A DNA stretch of 5,362 bases from Acidobacteriaceae bacterium (GTDB taxonomy: Bacteria > Acidobacteriota > Terriglobia > Terriglobales > Acidobacteriaceae). Below, in pieces: positions 1 to 5,307 of the stretch (position 1 is the first letter of the stretch; each line of letters starts with the position of its first letter). Location: contig JASHUH010000625.1 in assembly GCA_030040115.1 (NCBI GenBank), positions 1 to 5,362 of the forward strand. Direction: 5' to 3'. The notes under the pieces are model-generated. The model searched no databases, was not told the DNA's origin, and was given only the letters and a program-made list of their open reading frames with translations. Both the position numbers and the translations under genes were made by a program.

Positions 1-1
1 C

Positions 2-262
2 AGCTTTGCCCGTTACGGCGTGGCCATGGAACTGGCCGGCCGCGGCGACACTGCGGGGGCGCTGGCCGAGTTCGACACCCTACTGGCCAACGATCCGGAT
101 TACACGGCGGGTTATTTTATGGCGGCGCAGACGTTGGCCGGCGCAGGACGCAAGCAGGAGGCCATCGAGCGGCTGAAAGCCGGCATTGGTTGCGCGGCGC
201 GGGACGGAAATAGCCACGCGTTGAGCGAAATGCAGTCCATGCTCGGCGAACTGGATCGATAG
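2..262 (+). CDS. TPR-repeat protein, C-terminal part (5' end outside window)
   Basis: The reading frame is open from the window edge, so the start lies upstream; 86 residues are visible and end at TAG. The visible part holds about two tetratricopeptide helix pairs: residues 2-33 (RYGVAMELA, then ALAEFDTLLANDPDY) and 36-67 (AGYFMAAQTLAGAGR, then EAIERLKAGI). The Ala/Gly/Tyr/Pro spacing is typical of TPRs. The last 20 residues form a polar helix ending in LGELDR. TPR units are protein-binding scaffolds; the partner cannot be told from this fragment. The Met at position 20 falls inside the first helix, so it is unlikely to be the true start. The following gene is co-directional, but a candidate promoter sits between them. 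The TPR call is confident; the biological role is unknown. Confidence 0.8.
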   Translation, partial: SFARYGVAMELAGRGDTAGALAEFDTLLANDPDYTAGYFMAAQTLAGAGRKQEAIERLKAGIGCAARDGNSHALSEMQSMLGELDR

Positions 263-296
263 TGCGCGCCTTGCCATGGCCGCCCCGCCGGGAATG

Positions 297-305
297 TGAA
301 ATAAT
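297..305 (+). promoter_or_regulatory. Candidate extended -10 promoter for the glycosyltransferase gene
   Basis: TG-A-AATAAT at 297-305 matches an extended -10 element (TGn followed by five of six TATAAT bases) in otherwise GC-rich sequence. A TTGCCA word at 271-276 resembles a -35 box but is 23 bases away, too far for normal spacing; extended -10 promoters can work without a good -35. Transcription would begin near 312 and give a leader of about 30-50 bases. This is inferred from sequence only, and the sigma factor preference of the host is unknown. Confidence 0.35.
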
Positions 306-321
306 GAGAAGGGGGAGCGTG

Positions 322-342
322 GCGGCGGAACTTTTGCGCCGC
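322..342 (+). promoter_or_regulatory. GC hairpin in the leader of the glycosyltransferase gene
   Basis: GCGGCG at 322-327 pairs perfectly with CGCCGC at 337-342 around a nine-base loop. The stem ends two bases before ATG 345 and 20 bases before ATG 363. If formed in mRNA it would hinder initiation at 345, which weakly favours 363. Six-base GC stems are not rare at this base composition, so a regulatory role is only possible. Confidence 0.3.
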
Positions 343-362
343 AAATGCGTCTAAGTCCTAGA

Positions 363-1373
363 ATGGCGAAGAAGTATTCGATCGTCGTCCCTTTTCATAA
401 CGAAGAGGAAAATGTAACCGTTCTCTACGCCCGCCTGAAGCAGGTGATGGAGCAAGTGGGCGAGAGCTTCGAACTGGTGCTGGTGGACGATGGCTCGCGG
501 GACCGCACCTACAAGCTCCTCGAAGAGATTGCGGCGGTGGACAGCCGGGTTCTGGTGGTGAAGCTGCGCCGCAATTTCGGGCAGACGTCGGCGCTGGCGG
601 CGGGTTTCGATCATGCCTCAGGCGAATTCATCCTGGCCATGGACGGCGACCTGCAGCACGATCCCAACGACATTCCGGGTTTTTTGGAGAAGCTCGATGA
701 GGGCTACGACGTGGTCTCCGGCTGGCGCAAGGAGCGCACCGACAATTTTGTGATGCGGCGGATTCCGTCGCGCTGCGCCAACTGGCTGATGGCCCGGCTT
801 TCCGGGGTTCACATCCATGATTTCGGCACCACGTTCAAGGCCTATCGCCGCGAGGTGATCCAGAACATTCCTCTTTACGGAGAAATGCACCGCTTTATTC
901 CCGCGCTGGCCAGTTGGTATGGCGCGTCGATCTGCGAGGTTCCGATCAAGAACGTGAACCGGGAGCGGGGCAAGAGCCACTACGGCATCGGGCGAACCTT
1001 TCGCGTCTTCTTCGATCTGCTCACCATCCGGTTTCTGCTCCGCTACATGAGCCGGCCATTGCACTTTTTCGGTGGGGTGGGCATGCTGGGTATTCTCAGC
1101 GGCAGCGGGATGGCCATCGCGCTGCTCATCATGAAGATTCTGCATCCGGCCGAGAACATGATGGATAACCATGCGCCCATGTTCGTGATTGGCTCGGTGC
1201 TGATAGTGGCCGGCATGCAGATGCTGGCCATCGGCCTTTTAGGGGAACTGGAAGTGCGGCACCACTTCACCAACCAGCATCCGGCCTCGTACGCCGTCGA
1301 TCGGCTGGTGCGTTTGGCGTCGGCGGAAGAGCAGAGCCTGCTGTCGGACCGGCGGGAGCGGGACGAGTTTTAA
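363..1373 (+). CDS. GT2 family polyprenyl-phosphate glycosyltransferase (DPM1/GtrB/ArnC-like)
   Basis: This is a 336-residue membrane-linked family 2 glycosyltransferase. Such enzymes move a sugar from a nucleotide sugar to undecaprenyl phosphate at the inner face of the cytoplasmic membrane, feeding polysaccharide or glycan modification. The GT-A domain starts at once with KYSIVVPFHNEEEN (residues 4-17). It shows DDGS (42-45) and the metal-binding DGDLQHDP (D94, D96). It also has the EMHRF segment (174-178), usual in this subfamily, and a basic RERGKSHY stretch (200-207). Two hydrophobic segments, about 235-258 and 272-293, anchor the C terminus; length is normal for the family. ATG 363 is chosen because the domain begins right after it. 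ATG 345 would add six residues but directly abuts a GC hairpin (322-342). Neither start has a good Shine-Dalgarno. Family call is secure; donor sugar and acceptor are unknown. Confidence 0.93.
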   Translation: MAKKYSIVVPFHNEEENVTVLYARLKQVMEQVGESFELVLVDDGSRDRTYKLLEEIAAVDSRVLVVKLRRNFGQTSALAAGFDHASGEFILAMDGDLQHDPNDIPGFLEKLDEGYDVVSGWRKERTDNFVMRRIPSRCANWLMARLSGVHIHDFGTTFKAYRREVIQNIPLYGEMHRFIPALASWYGASICEVPIKNVNRERGKSHYGIGRTFRVFFDLLTIRFLLRYMSRPLHFFGGVGMLGILSGSGMAIALLIMKILHPAENMMDNHAPMFVIGSVLIVAGMQMLAIGLLGELEVRHHFTNQHPASYAVDRLVRLASAEEQSLLSDRRERDEF

Positions 1374-1472
1374 AATCCAGGCGAACGGACATCGATAATT
1401 CCGTCAAGAAATTCCGGGACAGGAAACCAGGCACAAGGCGCTGAACACAATGTACTTGCAGCATCCTGCCCC

Positions 1473-1493
1473 CAGGGTTCATGCTTAACCCTG
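1473..1493 (+). promoter_or_regulatory. Perfect 7-bp inverted repeat over the quinone reductase start region
   Basis: CAGGGTT (1473-1479) and AACCCTG (1487-1493) are exact reverse complements separated by seven bases, and the right arm ends two bases before ATG 1496. The only Shine-Dalgarno-like word, AGGG (1474-1477), lies in the left arm, and the alternative ATG 1481 lies in the loop. It could be an mRNA hairpin that masks translation or a dyad operator for a repressor. The symmetry is seen directly; the function is inferred. Confidence 0.4.
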
Positions 1494-1495
1494 AT

Positions 1496-2464
1496 ATGAA
1501 AGCCATTCAGATTCATGAGACGGGCGGGCCGGAGGTGCTTCAGCTCGCCGAGCTGCCCATTCCTCAGCCAGGCCCGGGGCAGGTGCTGATCCGGGTCGAA
1601 GCCATCGGCGTCAACTTTGTGGAAATTTATTTTCGCAAAGGCACGTACAAGGCCGCGCCGCCATTTACCCCCGGCAGCGAGGCGGCGGGAACGGTCGAGG
1701 AGCTGGGTCCGGGGGTTACGGGCTTTGCCCCCGGCGACGCCGTGGCGTCAACCAGCATGCTCGGCAGCTATGCGGAGTATGCGCTGGCGCCCGCGGCTCA
1801 ACTGGTGAAGATTCCCGATGGGGTTTCCCTGGAACAGGCCGCGGCGGTGCTGCTGCAGGGCATGACGGCGCACTATCTGGCCTATTCCACGTATCCGCTC
1901 AAGGCTGGCGAGACCGCGCTGGTGCACGCCGGTGCGGGAGGAGTGGGTCTGCTGCTCACCCAGATGGCGGTGCGGCTGGGCGTGCGCGTTTTCACCACCG
2001 TGTCGACGCCGGCCAAGGCGGAGCTATCGCGCGAGGCTGGCGCGGCGGAGGCGATTCTGTACACCGAGCAGGATTTCGAGACGGAAGTGAAGCGGCTGAC
2101 CGGCGGCAAAGGCGTGGACGTGGTGTACGACTCGGTGGGCAAGACCACTTTCGAGAAGAGCCTTAATTGCCTTCATCCCCGAGGGCTGCTGGCGCTGTTC
2201 GGCGGGGCCAGCGGACCTGTGCCGCCCTTCGATCTTATTCAACTCAGCAGCAAGGGTTCGCTGTACATCACGAGGCCGTCGTTGTGGCACTACATCTCGA
2301 CGCGGGCCGAGCTCGAGTGGCGCGCCGGCGACGTGCTGGGTTGGGTGGCGAACGGCGAACTGAAGCTGCGCGCCGAACACGTCTACGCGCTGGCCGATGC
2401 GGCGCAGGCGCAGACGGATCTGGAAGGGCGCAAGACGACGGGGAAGATTCTGCTGGAGCCGTGA
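1496..2464 (+). CDS. Zinc-independent NAD(P)H quinone oxidoreductase (MDR superfamily)
   Basis: The 322-residue product is a medium-chain dehydrogenase/reductase of the zeta-crystallin/QOR type, a cytosolic enzyme using NAD(P)H to reduce quinones or enone-type carbonyls. The N-terminal GroES-like domain shows MKAIQIHETGGPEVL and GVNFVEIYFRKGTY (residues 38-51), then PGSEAAGTV (59-67). The Rossmann domain has the glycine-rich AGAGGVG (145-151). The zinc-binding Cys/His set of alcohol dehydrogenases is absent. LLQGMTAHYLAYSTYPLK (119-136) is typical of this group, and the C terminus keeps GRKTTGKILL. Lys174 soon after the second Rossmann strand would suit NADPH, but that is inference. ATG 1496 is chosen because homologues begin MKAIxIHxxGGPEV; ATG 1481 would add five residues and lies inside an inverted repeat. 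Length is normal. The substrate cannot be named. Confidence 0.93.
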   Translation: MKAIQIHETGGPEVLQLAELPIPQPGPGQVLIRVEAIGVNFVEIYFRKGTYKAAPPFTPGSEAAGTVEELGPGVTGFAPGDAVASTSMLGSYAEYALAPAAQLVKIPDGVSLEQAAAVLLQGMTAHYLAYSTYPLKAGETALVHAGAGGVGLLLTQMAVRLGVRVFTTVSTPAKAELSREAGAAEAILYTEQDFETEVKRLTGGKGVDVVYDSVGKTTFEKSLNCLHPRGLLALFGGASGPVPPFDLIQLSSKGSLYITRPSLWHYISTRAELEWRAGDVLGWVANGELKLRAEHVYALADAAQAQTDLEGRKTTGKILLEP

Positions 2465-2488
2465 GAGCTCTCAGCTCTCAGCTTCTAG
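2463..2488. repeat. Short AGCTCTC tandem and palindrome after the quinone reductase stop
   Basis: Immediately overlapping the TGA stop is a perfect ten-base palindrome, GAGAGCTCTC (2463-2472). AGCTCTC occurs at 2466-2472 and again at 2473-2479, followed by a diverged unit AGCTTCT (2480-2486). This is a short simple repeat, not an insertion sequence. A small AGCC/GGCT stem (2487-2499) with TTT follows, too weak to call a terminator. Function is unknown. Confidence 0.45.
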
Positions 2489-2634
2489 CCGGGGCGGCTT
2501 TTCGGCGCGCCGGCGCCATCGCTTGGGGCGAGGGACGGCAGGCCTCGCTTGATTTTCTGCTGGCGCCACCCAGGGAAGGAAGAACGCCGAGTCGCGGCGC
2601 CGAAGCTAAGAACTGCTTTTCGGGAATCAAGCAA

Positions 2635-3360
2635 ATGGATCAAATTCCGATTCATGCCGGGGACCGGGTGTTCGTGCTTACCGGGGCGGGCATCAGCGCG
2701 GAGAGCGGATTGCCCACTTTCCGCGCGTCGGACGGGTTGTGGGCCGGTTACCGTATCGAGGATGTGTGCACGCCCGACGCGTGGCGACGCGATCCGGCGG
2801 CAGTGTGGGCGTTTTATTCCGCGCGGCGCTCGCAGGGACAAAAGGCGCAGCCCAATCCGGCGCACGTCGCGCTGGCGGAGCTTGAGGCCAAGATGGGCGG
2901 CGAGCGCTTCTTTCTGTGTACGCAGAACGTGGATGACCTGCACGAACGGGCGGGCTCGGTGAATCTGGTGCACATGCATGGGGAACTGGCCAAGTCGCGC
3001 TGTGAATACGAGTGCGGGCGGCCGCCGGTGGAGGACCACGCGGTGTACGCCAGCCTGGGCGAGGTAGGCCGCTGCCCCTGCGGCGGGCGGATGCGGCCGC
3101 ACATCGTCTTCTTCGGCGAGATTCCGCTGGAGATGCCACGCATCGAGCGCGAAATCGCGCGCGCGACGGCGATGATCGTGGTGGGCACCTCGGGCTCGGT
3201 CTATCCGGCTGCGAGCTTTGTTCACTGGGCCCGCCAGGCCGGGGCGCGCACGATTTACATCGGCCCCGAAGCGCCGCTGAATGCGGCGGCGTTTACGAAC
3301 GTGGTGGAAGGCAAGGCTGGCGAGAGGCTGCCGGGACTATTTTGCGTGGAAGGAAAGTAG
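2635..3360 (+). CDS. cobB: Sirtuin NAD-dependent protein deacylase (CobB/SIRT5-like)
   Basis: The 241-residue cytosolic enzyme removes acyl groups from lysines, using NAD and releasing nicotinamide and O-acyl-ADP-ribose. Visible signatures are TGAGISAESGLPTFR (residues 16-30) for NAD binding, TQNVDDLHERAG (96-107), catalytic His115 in MHGE, two zinc-binding Cys pairs (C123/C127 and C147/C149), FFGE (159-162) and GTSGSVYPAA (184-193). Tyr61 and Arg64 in FYSARR match the Tyr/Arg pair of SIRT5 and E. coli CobB that favours succinyl/malonyl-lysine. Desuccinylation is therefore likely beside deacetylation. ATG 2635 gives the usual short lead-in before the first motif and has GGGA at 2622-2625, nine bases upstream. 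The frame stays open far upstream, but that part overlaps the previous gene and is not sirtuin-like. It lies 170 bp after the reductase gene and converges with the minus-strand gene, leaving 3 bp between stops. Confidence 0.95.
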   Translation: MDQIPIHAGDRVFVLTGAGISAESGLPTFRASDGLWAGYRIEDVCTPDAWRRDPAAVWAFYSARRSQGQKAQPNPAHVALAELEAKMGGERFFLCTQNVDDLHERAGSVNLVHMHGELAKSRCEYECGRPPVEDHAVYASLGEVGRCPCGGRMRPHIVFFGEIPLEMPRIEREIARATAMIVVGTSGSVYPAASFVHWARQAGARTIYIGPEAPLNAAAFTNVVEGKAGERLPGLFCVEGK

Positions 3361-3363
3361 GGG

Positions 3364-4263
3364 TTAGGGCGGGCTGGATGGGGCCGGCGATGCGGAATCG
3401 GCGGGTTCTGTGGTGGGGGCCGGTCTGGCGCGTGGCGCCGGGCGGTTGTCTTCCGCAGGTTCGGCGGTGGACCTTCGGGGGATGGCGGACGGTTGCCGGT
3501 TGGAAGCCTGGGAGAGCGGCACAGCCTGGCGCACGGTGGGGGGAGGCACGCCAGGCGCCAGAGGCCGGCCGCAAAAGGCCGGTTCGTTGGCCATCTGCTT
3601 CAAAAACATGCGCGAACTGACGTGGTCCGGCTGCAGGGTGACCCAATAGCTCGAATCCGTCATCAGGGGCTTGTGCTGGTTGACGATCTGGTTCTCGATG
3701 ATCCGGATTCCACAGAGGAGATTGTTGCGGGGCCGGAGAATGCTCTTGTCGGGGTCGTGTTCGGGGAGAAGCCGGTCGCGCGCCCAGTCGAAATCGCAAC
3801 CATAGCGGCGGCTGTCCCAATAGGCGAGCTGGAGCAGGCCCTGCTGGCGCACAATGCGGCCGGTGACGGGGTCGAGGACGGCTACGGCCGGATCGCTGTG
3901 GCGCACGTCGGCGGTGGGCTTCAGCCCGGCCTCGGCGCCCGCCAAAGCCTGAAAGAAATAGGCCCAGAAGGCGCGGCGGTCAGTGCGGTCGAGCTCGCGA
4001 TAACGGGGACAAAGGTCTGCGACCGCAGTCGAATGCCGGCGCGAAAGAAGTCTGCGCGGCAGCGCCCTCTCGATCATGCGGGTCCAGGCGGGGTTCCAGG
4101 TCTCCTCGTTCAGTTGCGCTTTTTGAACTGCGATGGGAGTGGGCGGGACCGGCTTGGTCACCGGTTCGGGATCCGCAGGAGGGTCTTTCGGGTCGGTCTG
4201 ACCGTCACATAGGGCGAGGGCGACCAACAACGCGCATACCACGATGCAAAAGGCACGAAACAT
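3364..4263 (-). CDS. Secreted lytic-transglycosylase-like (SLT/lysozyme-fold) protein
   Basis: The 299-residue product starts with a signal sequence: residues 2-18 are hydrophobic, followed by Cys19-Asp20. LALC is a poor lipobox because -1 is Leu, so lipoprotein versus ordinary secretion is undecided. A Pro/Asp-rich linker (24-43) leads to a folded region of about 55-215. Within it, FFQALAGAEAGLKP (103-116) offers Glu111 as the probable catalytic acid. GLLQL (142-146), YGCDFDW (154-160), NNLLCGIRII (180-189) and SYWVTL (205-210) resemble the SLT-type fold seen in some Bdellovibrio and Acidobacteria secreted proteins. The likely role is peptidoglycan cleavage in the periplasm or outside the cell. 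Cys156 and Cys184 might form a disulfide. Residues 238-299 are a Pro/Ala/Ser-rich low-complexity tail. The start ATG has a strong AGGAGGGAG (4282-4290), but 18 bases away, which is long. Activity is inferred, not proven. Confidence 0.8.
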   Translation of the reverse strand: MFRAFCIVVCALLVALALCDGQTDPKDPPADPEPVTKPVPPTPIAVQKAQLNEETWNPAWTRMIERALPRRLLSRRHSTAVADLCPRYRELDRTDRRAFWAYFFQALAGAEAGLKPTADVRHSDPAVAVLDPVTGRIVRQQGLLQLAYWDSRRYGCDFDWARDRLLPEHDPDKSILRPRNNLLCGIRIIENQIVNQHKPLMTDSSYWVTLQPDHVSSRMFLKQMANEPAFCGRPLAPGVPPPTVRQAVPLSQASNRQPSAIPRRSTAEPAEDNRPAPRARPAPTTEPADSASPAPSSPP

Positions 4264-4511
4264 GGCCCAAAGCCGGCTCCACTCCCTCCTGTGGTAAGAT
4301 GCGGAGCTTGAACCGCGTGGCGCTACGGGATGCAGGGGGAAACGGCTCTGGAGTCAAGGCCCCGGGAGTGGTAGGGCTCGGCCGACCCCGTTGTGGGGCG
4401 AAACATCCACGGGGGTGGTTTTCGCTATCCAATTTTGCGGGAGCCATGTATCCTTCTTCCATCGGGATGATTTTGGAAAGTGGCCTGATAAGGTCTGGAG
4501 CCCCTTGGGTT
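4264..4511. other. Divergent intergenic region with G/C-rich foldable segment
   Basis: This 248-bp stretch separates the minus-strand secreted protein from the plus-strand pseudo-receiver. It holds the minus-strand Shine-Dalgarno (4282-4290). It also holds a fold at 4385-4416, where ACCCC pairs with GGGGT and GTGG (4393-4396) with CCAC (4407-4410). A competing CCAC/GTGG stem (4407-4418) is followed by TTTTC. No convincing -35/-10 pair was found on either strand. The pseudo-receiver frame is open through much of it, with ATGs at 4299, 4446 and 4467, but the translated part looks non-conserved. Confidence 0.4.
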
Positions 4512-5027
4512 ATGGCTGCTCGGATCATTCACTTTGGAGCGGACAACTGCCACCGGCTTTGGGTGTTGAAGAGCGCGGGTTACTCCATCGACGACTGCCA
4601 ATCCGTGGTGCAGCTTCGTACTGTGTTGCAGTCGGGAATCGACCCGGACGCCGTGGCCATTACGGAGAGTGAACGCTTTGCCCCAGAGGAGGCTGTGGAG
4701 GTGACGCGGTCGCATTCTTCGGCGCCATTGATCCTTTTCCGCGAAACGCACAACGATTTCATGGAGTCGGTGTTCGACCTGGTTGTGCCGGTGCTCGAAC
4801 CCCCGGAAGCCTGGCTGACCAACATTGCGACGCTGATTGCGAAAAGCCAGGCCGTGCGAGCCCGCTCGGAAGCCCTCGTCAGGCAGTCGATGTTGCTGCG
4901 CCAGGAAACGGCTGTGGTTCGTCGCCGGGCGCGCGCGGAGCGGGAGCGGTCGGCCCAGGGACGCCCGGGGCCGCCAGATCCTTGGAGGAGCGTGAGGGGC
5001 AAGATGGAGCCCCCGCGGGAGAATTGA
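4512..5027 (+). CDS. Degenerate receiver-like (pseudo-response regulator) protein with coiled-coil tail
   Basis: The 171-residue product resembles small receiver-like proteins I recall from Acidobacteria. Alternating strands and helices fit a CheY fold: ARIIHFG (3-9), GYSID (23-27), PDAVAITES (45-53), SAPLILFRE (70-78) and FDLVVPVLEPPEAW (88-101). The acidic pair after strand 1 is not in its usual place. The phospho-acceptor Asp after strand 3 is replaced around T51/E52, and the Lys before the conserved Pro is missing (LEPPE). Normal phosphotransfer is therefore unlikely. Residues 105-147 are a charged, Arg-rich helix, probably a coiled coil, and the last 24 residues are Pro/Gly-rich and basic. 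No DNA-binding domain is visible. ATG 4512 is chosen because strand 1 begins there; TGGAG (4496-4500) lies 11 bases upstream. Upstream ATGs give an unconvincing extension. Its partner and function are unknown. Confidence 0.75.
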   Translation: MAARIIHFGADNCHRLWVLKSAGYSIDDCQSVVQLRTVLQSGIDPDAVAITESERFAPEEAVEVTRSHSSAPLILFRETHNDFMESVFDLVVPVLEPPEAWLTNIATLIAKSQAVRARSEALVRQSMLLRQETAVVRRRARAERERSAQGRPGPPDPWRSVRGKMEPPREN

Positions 5028-5113
5028 GCGCGCGACCTGTGGGCGGCTGACAAGTCTACCCTCGTCAAGAATCATTTTGTGTTTTCTCGCAGAGGGCGCA
5101 TACTGCGTTCATC

Positions 5114-5145
5114 GCCGGTTTGCGCAGAAAAACACGCAGACAGGA
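5114..5145 (+). repeat. Imperfect direct repeat, copy A
   Basis: This copy begins GCCGGTTTGCGCA and ends AGACAGGA. It matches copy B at 5266-5299 with small indels and a variable middle. Unlike copy B it is not followed by a start codon, so it may be a duplicated leader or binding-site segment. Confidence 0.45.
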
Positions 5146-5189
5146 TTTCCCCGAGCCGAGTCACCCATTCGCAAACGAAGATAGACGGC

Positions 5190-5218
5190 GCAAACGGTGT
5201 GGGGGCGAAGACCGTTGC
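5190..5218 (+). other. Hairpin in the leader of the last gene
   Basis: GCAAACGGT (5190-5198) pairs with ACCGTTGC (5211-5218) over eight base pairs with one bulged A. The loop is 12 bases (5199-5210, GTGGGGGCGAAG). There is no T-run after it, so it is not an intrinsic terminator. It may be part of a folded 5' leader. Confidence 0.4.
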
Positions 5219-5265
5219 CGGGTTCGCTCAACCGAATCTCCGTTTGACGCGTCTCTTACAACAAA

Positions 5266-5299
5266 GCCGGTTTTGCGCACGAAAGCCGGATAGACAGGA
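5266..5299 (+). repeat. Imperfect direct repeat, copy B, overlapping a ribosome binding site
   Basis: This copy begins GCCGGTTTTGCGCA and ends AGACAGGA, the 3' end forming most of the Shine-Dalgarno of the gene at 5308. Compared with copy A it has one extra T and one extra C in the left half, and a different middle. Confidence 0.45.
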
Positions 5300-5300
5300 G
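5296..5300 (+). promoter_or_regulatory. Strong ribosome binding site (AGGAG)
   Basis: AGGAG lies seven bases before ATG 5308, the best-spaced Shine-Dalgarno in the window. It fixes the start of the truncated last gene. Confidence 0.8.
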
Positions 5301-5307
5301 CCAATCG

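Larger units (their letters stand above)
5028..5307 (+). other. Non-coding, repeat- and hairpin-rich leader region before the last gene
   Basis: This 280-bp stretch has no plausible gene; the minus-strand frame across its right part has no family-like sequence. It holds an imperfect direct repeat (5114-5145 and 5266-5299) and inverted words GTGTTTTCT (5079-5087) and AGAAAAACAC (5126-5135). It also holds a CGCAG/CTGCG stem (5088-5107) and an eight-pair hairpin (5190-5218). A weak promoter candidate is TTGTGT (5077-5082) with CATACT (5099-5104), 16 bases apart, which would give a leader of about 200 bases. A structured 5' leader, regulatory RNA or protein-binding region would all fit. No known riboswitch consensus was matched. 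Confidence 0.4.

Noticed and set aside
2503..2512. CGGCGCGCCG palindrome in the gap before the sirtuin
   Set aside because: It is a ten-base GC-only palindrome expected by chance at this base composition, with no supporting context.
2167..2634. Long upstream extension of the sirtuin frame
   Set aside because: It overlaps the quinone reductase out of frame and has no sirtuin similarity; ATG 2635 gives the normal N terminus.
2485..3225. Minus-strand open frame of 246 codons across the sirtuin
   Set aside because: Its translation is Arg/His/Ala-rich without motifs, and it is antisense to an unmistakable sirtuin.
3493..4212. Plus-strand open frame of 239 codons opposite the secreted protein gene
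   Set aside because: It has no recognisable motif and lies antisense to a frame with a signal peptide and an SLT-like core. It reads like a GC-rich shadow.
4318..4336. Sigma-54-like GG...GC element upstream of the pseudo-receiver
   Set aside because: The spacing between GG and GC is 11 bases instead of 10 and the flanking consensus is poor.
4425..5075. Minus-strand open frame of 216 codons opposite the pseudo-receiver
   Set aside because: Its His/Arg-rich composition is typical of a shadow; the plus-strand frame shows fold-like strand and helix order.
5161..5235. Possible c-di-GMP (GEMM) riboswitch suggested by GACGGCGCAAACGG and GCCGGGTT
   Set aside because: The order and spacing of conserved blocks do not fit the class consensus as I know it; only isolated words match.
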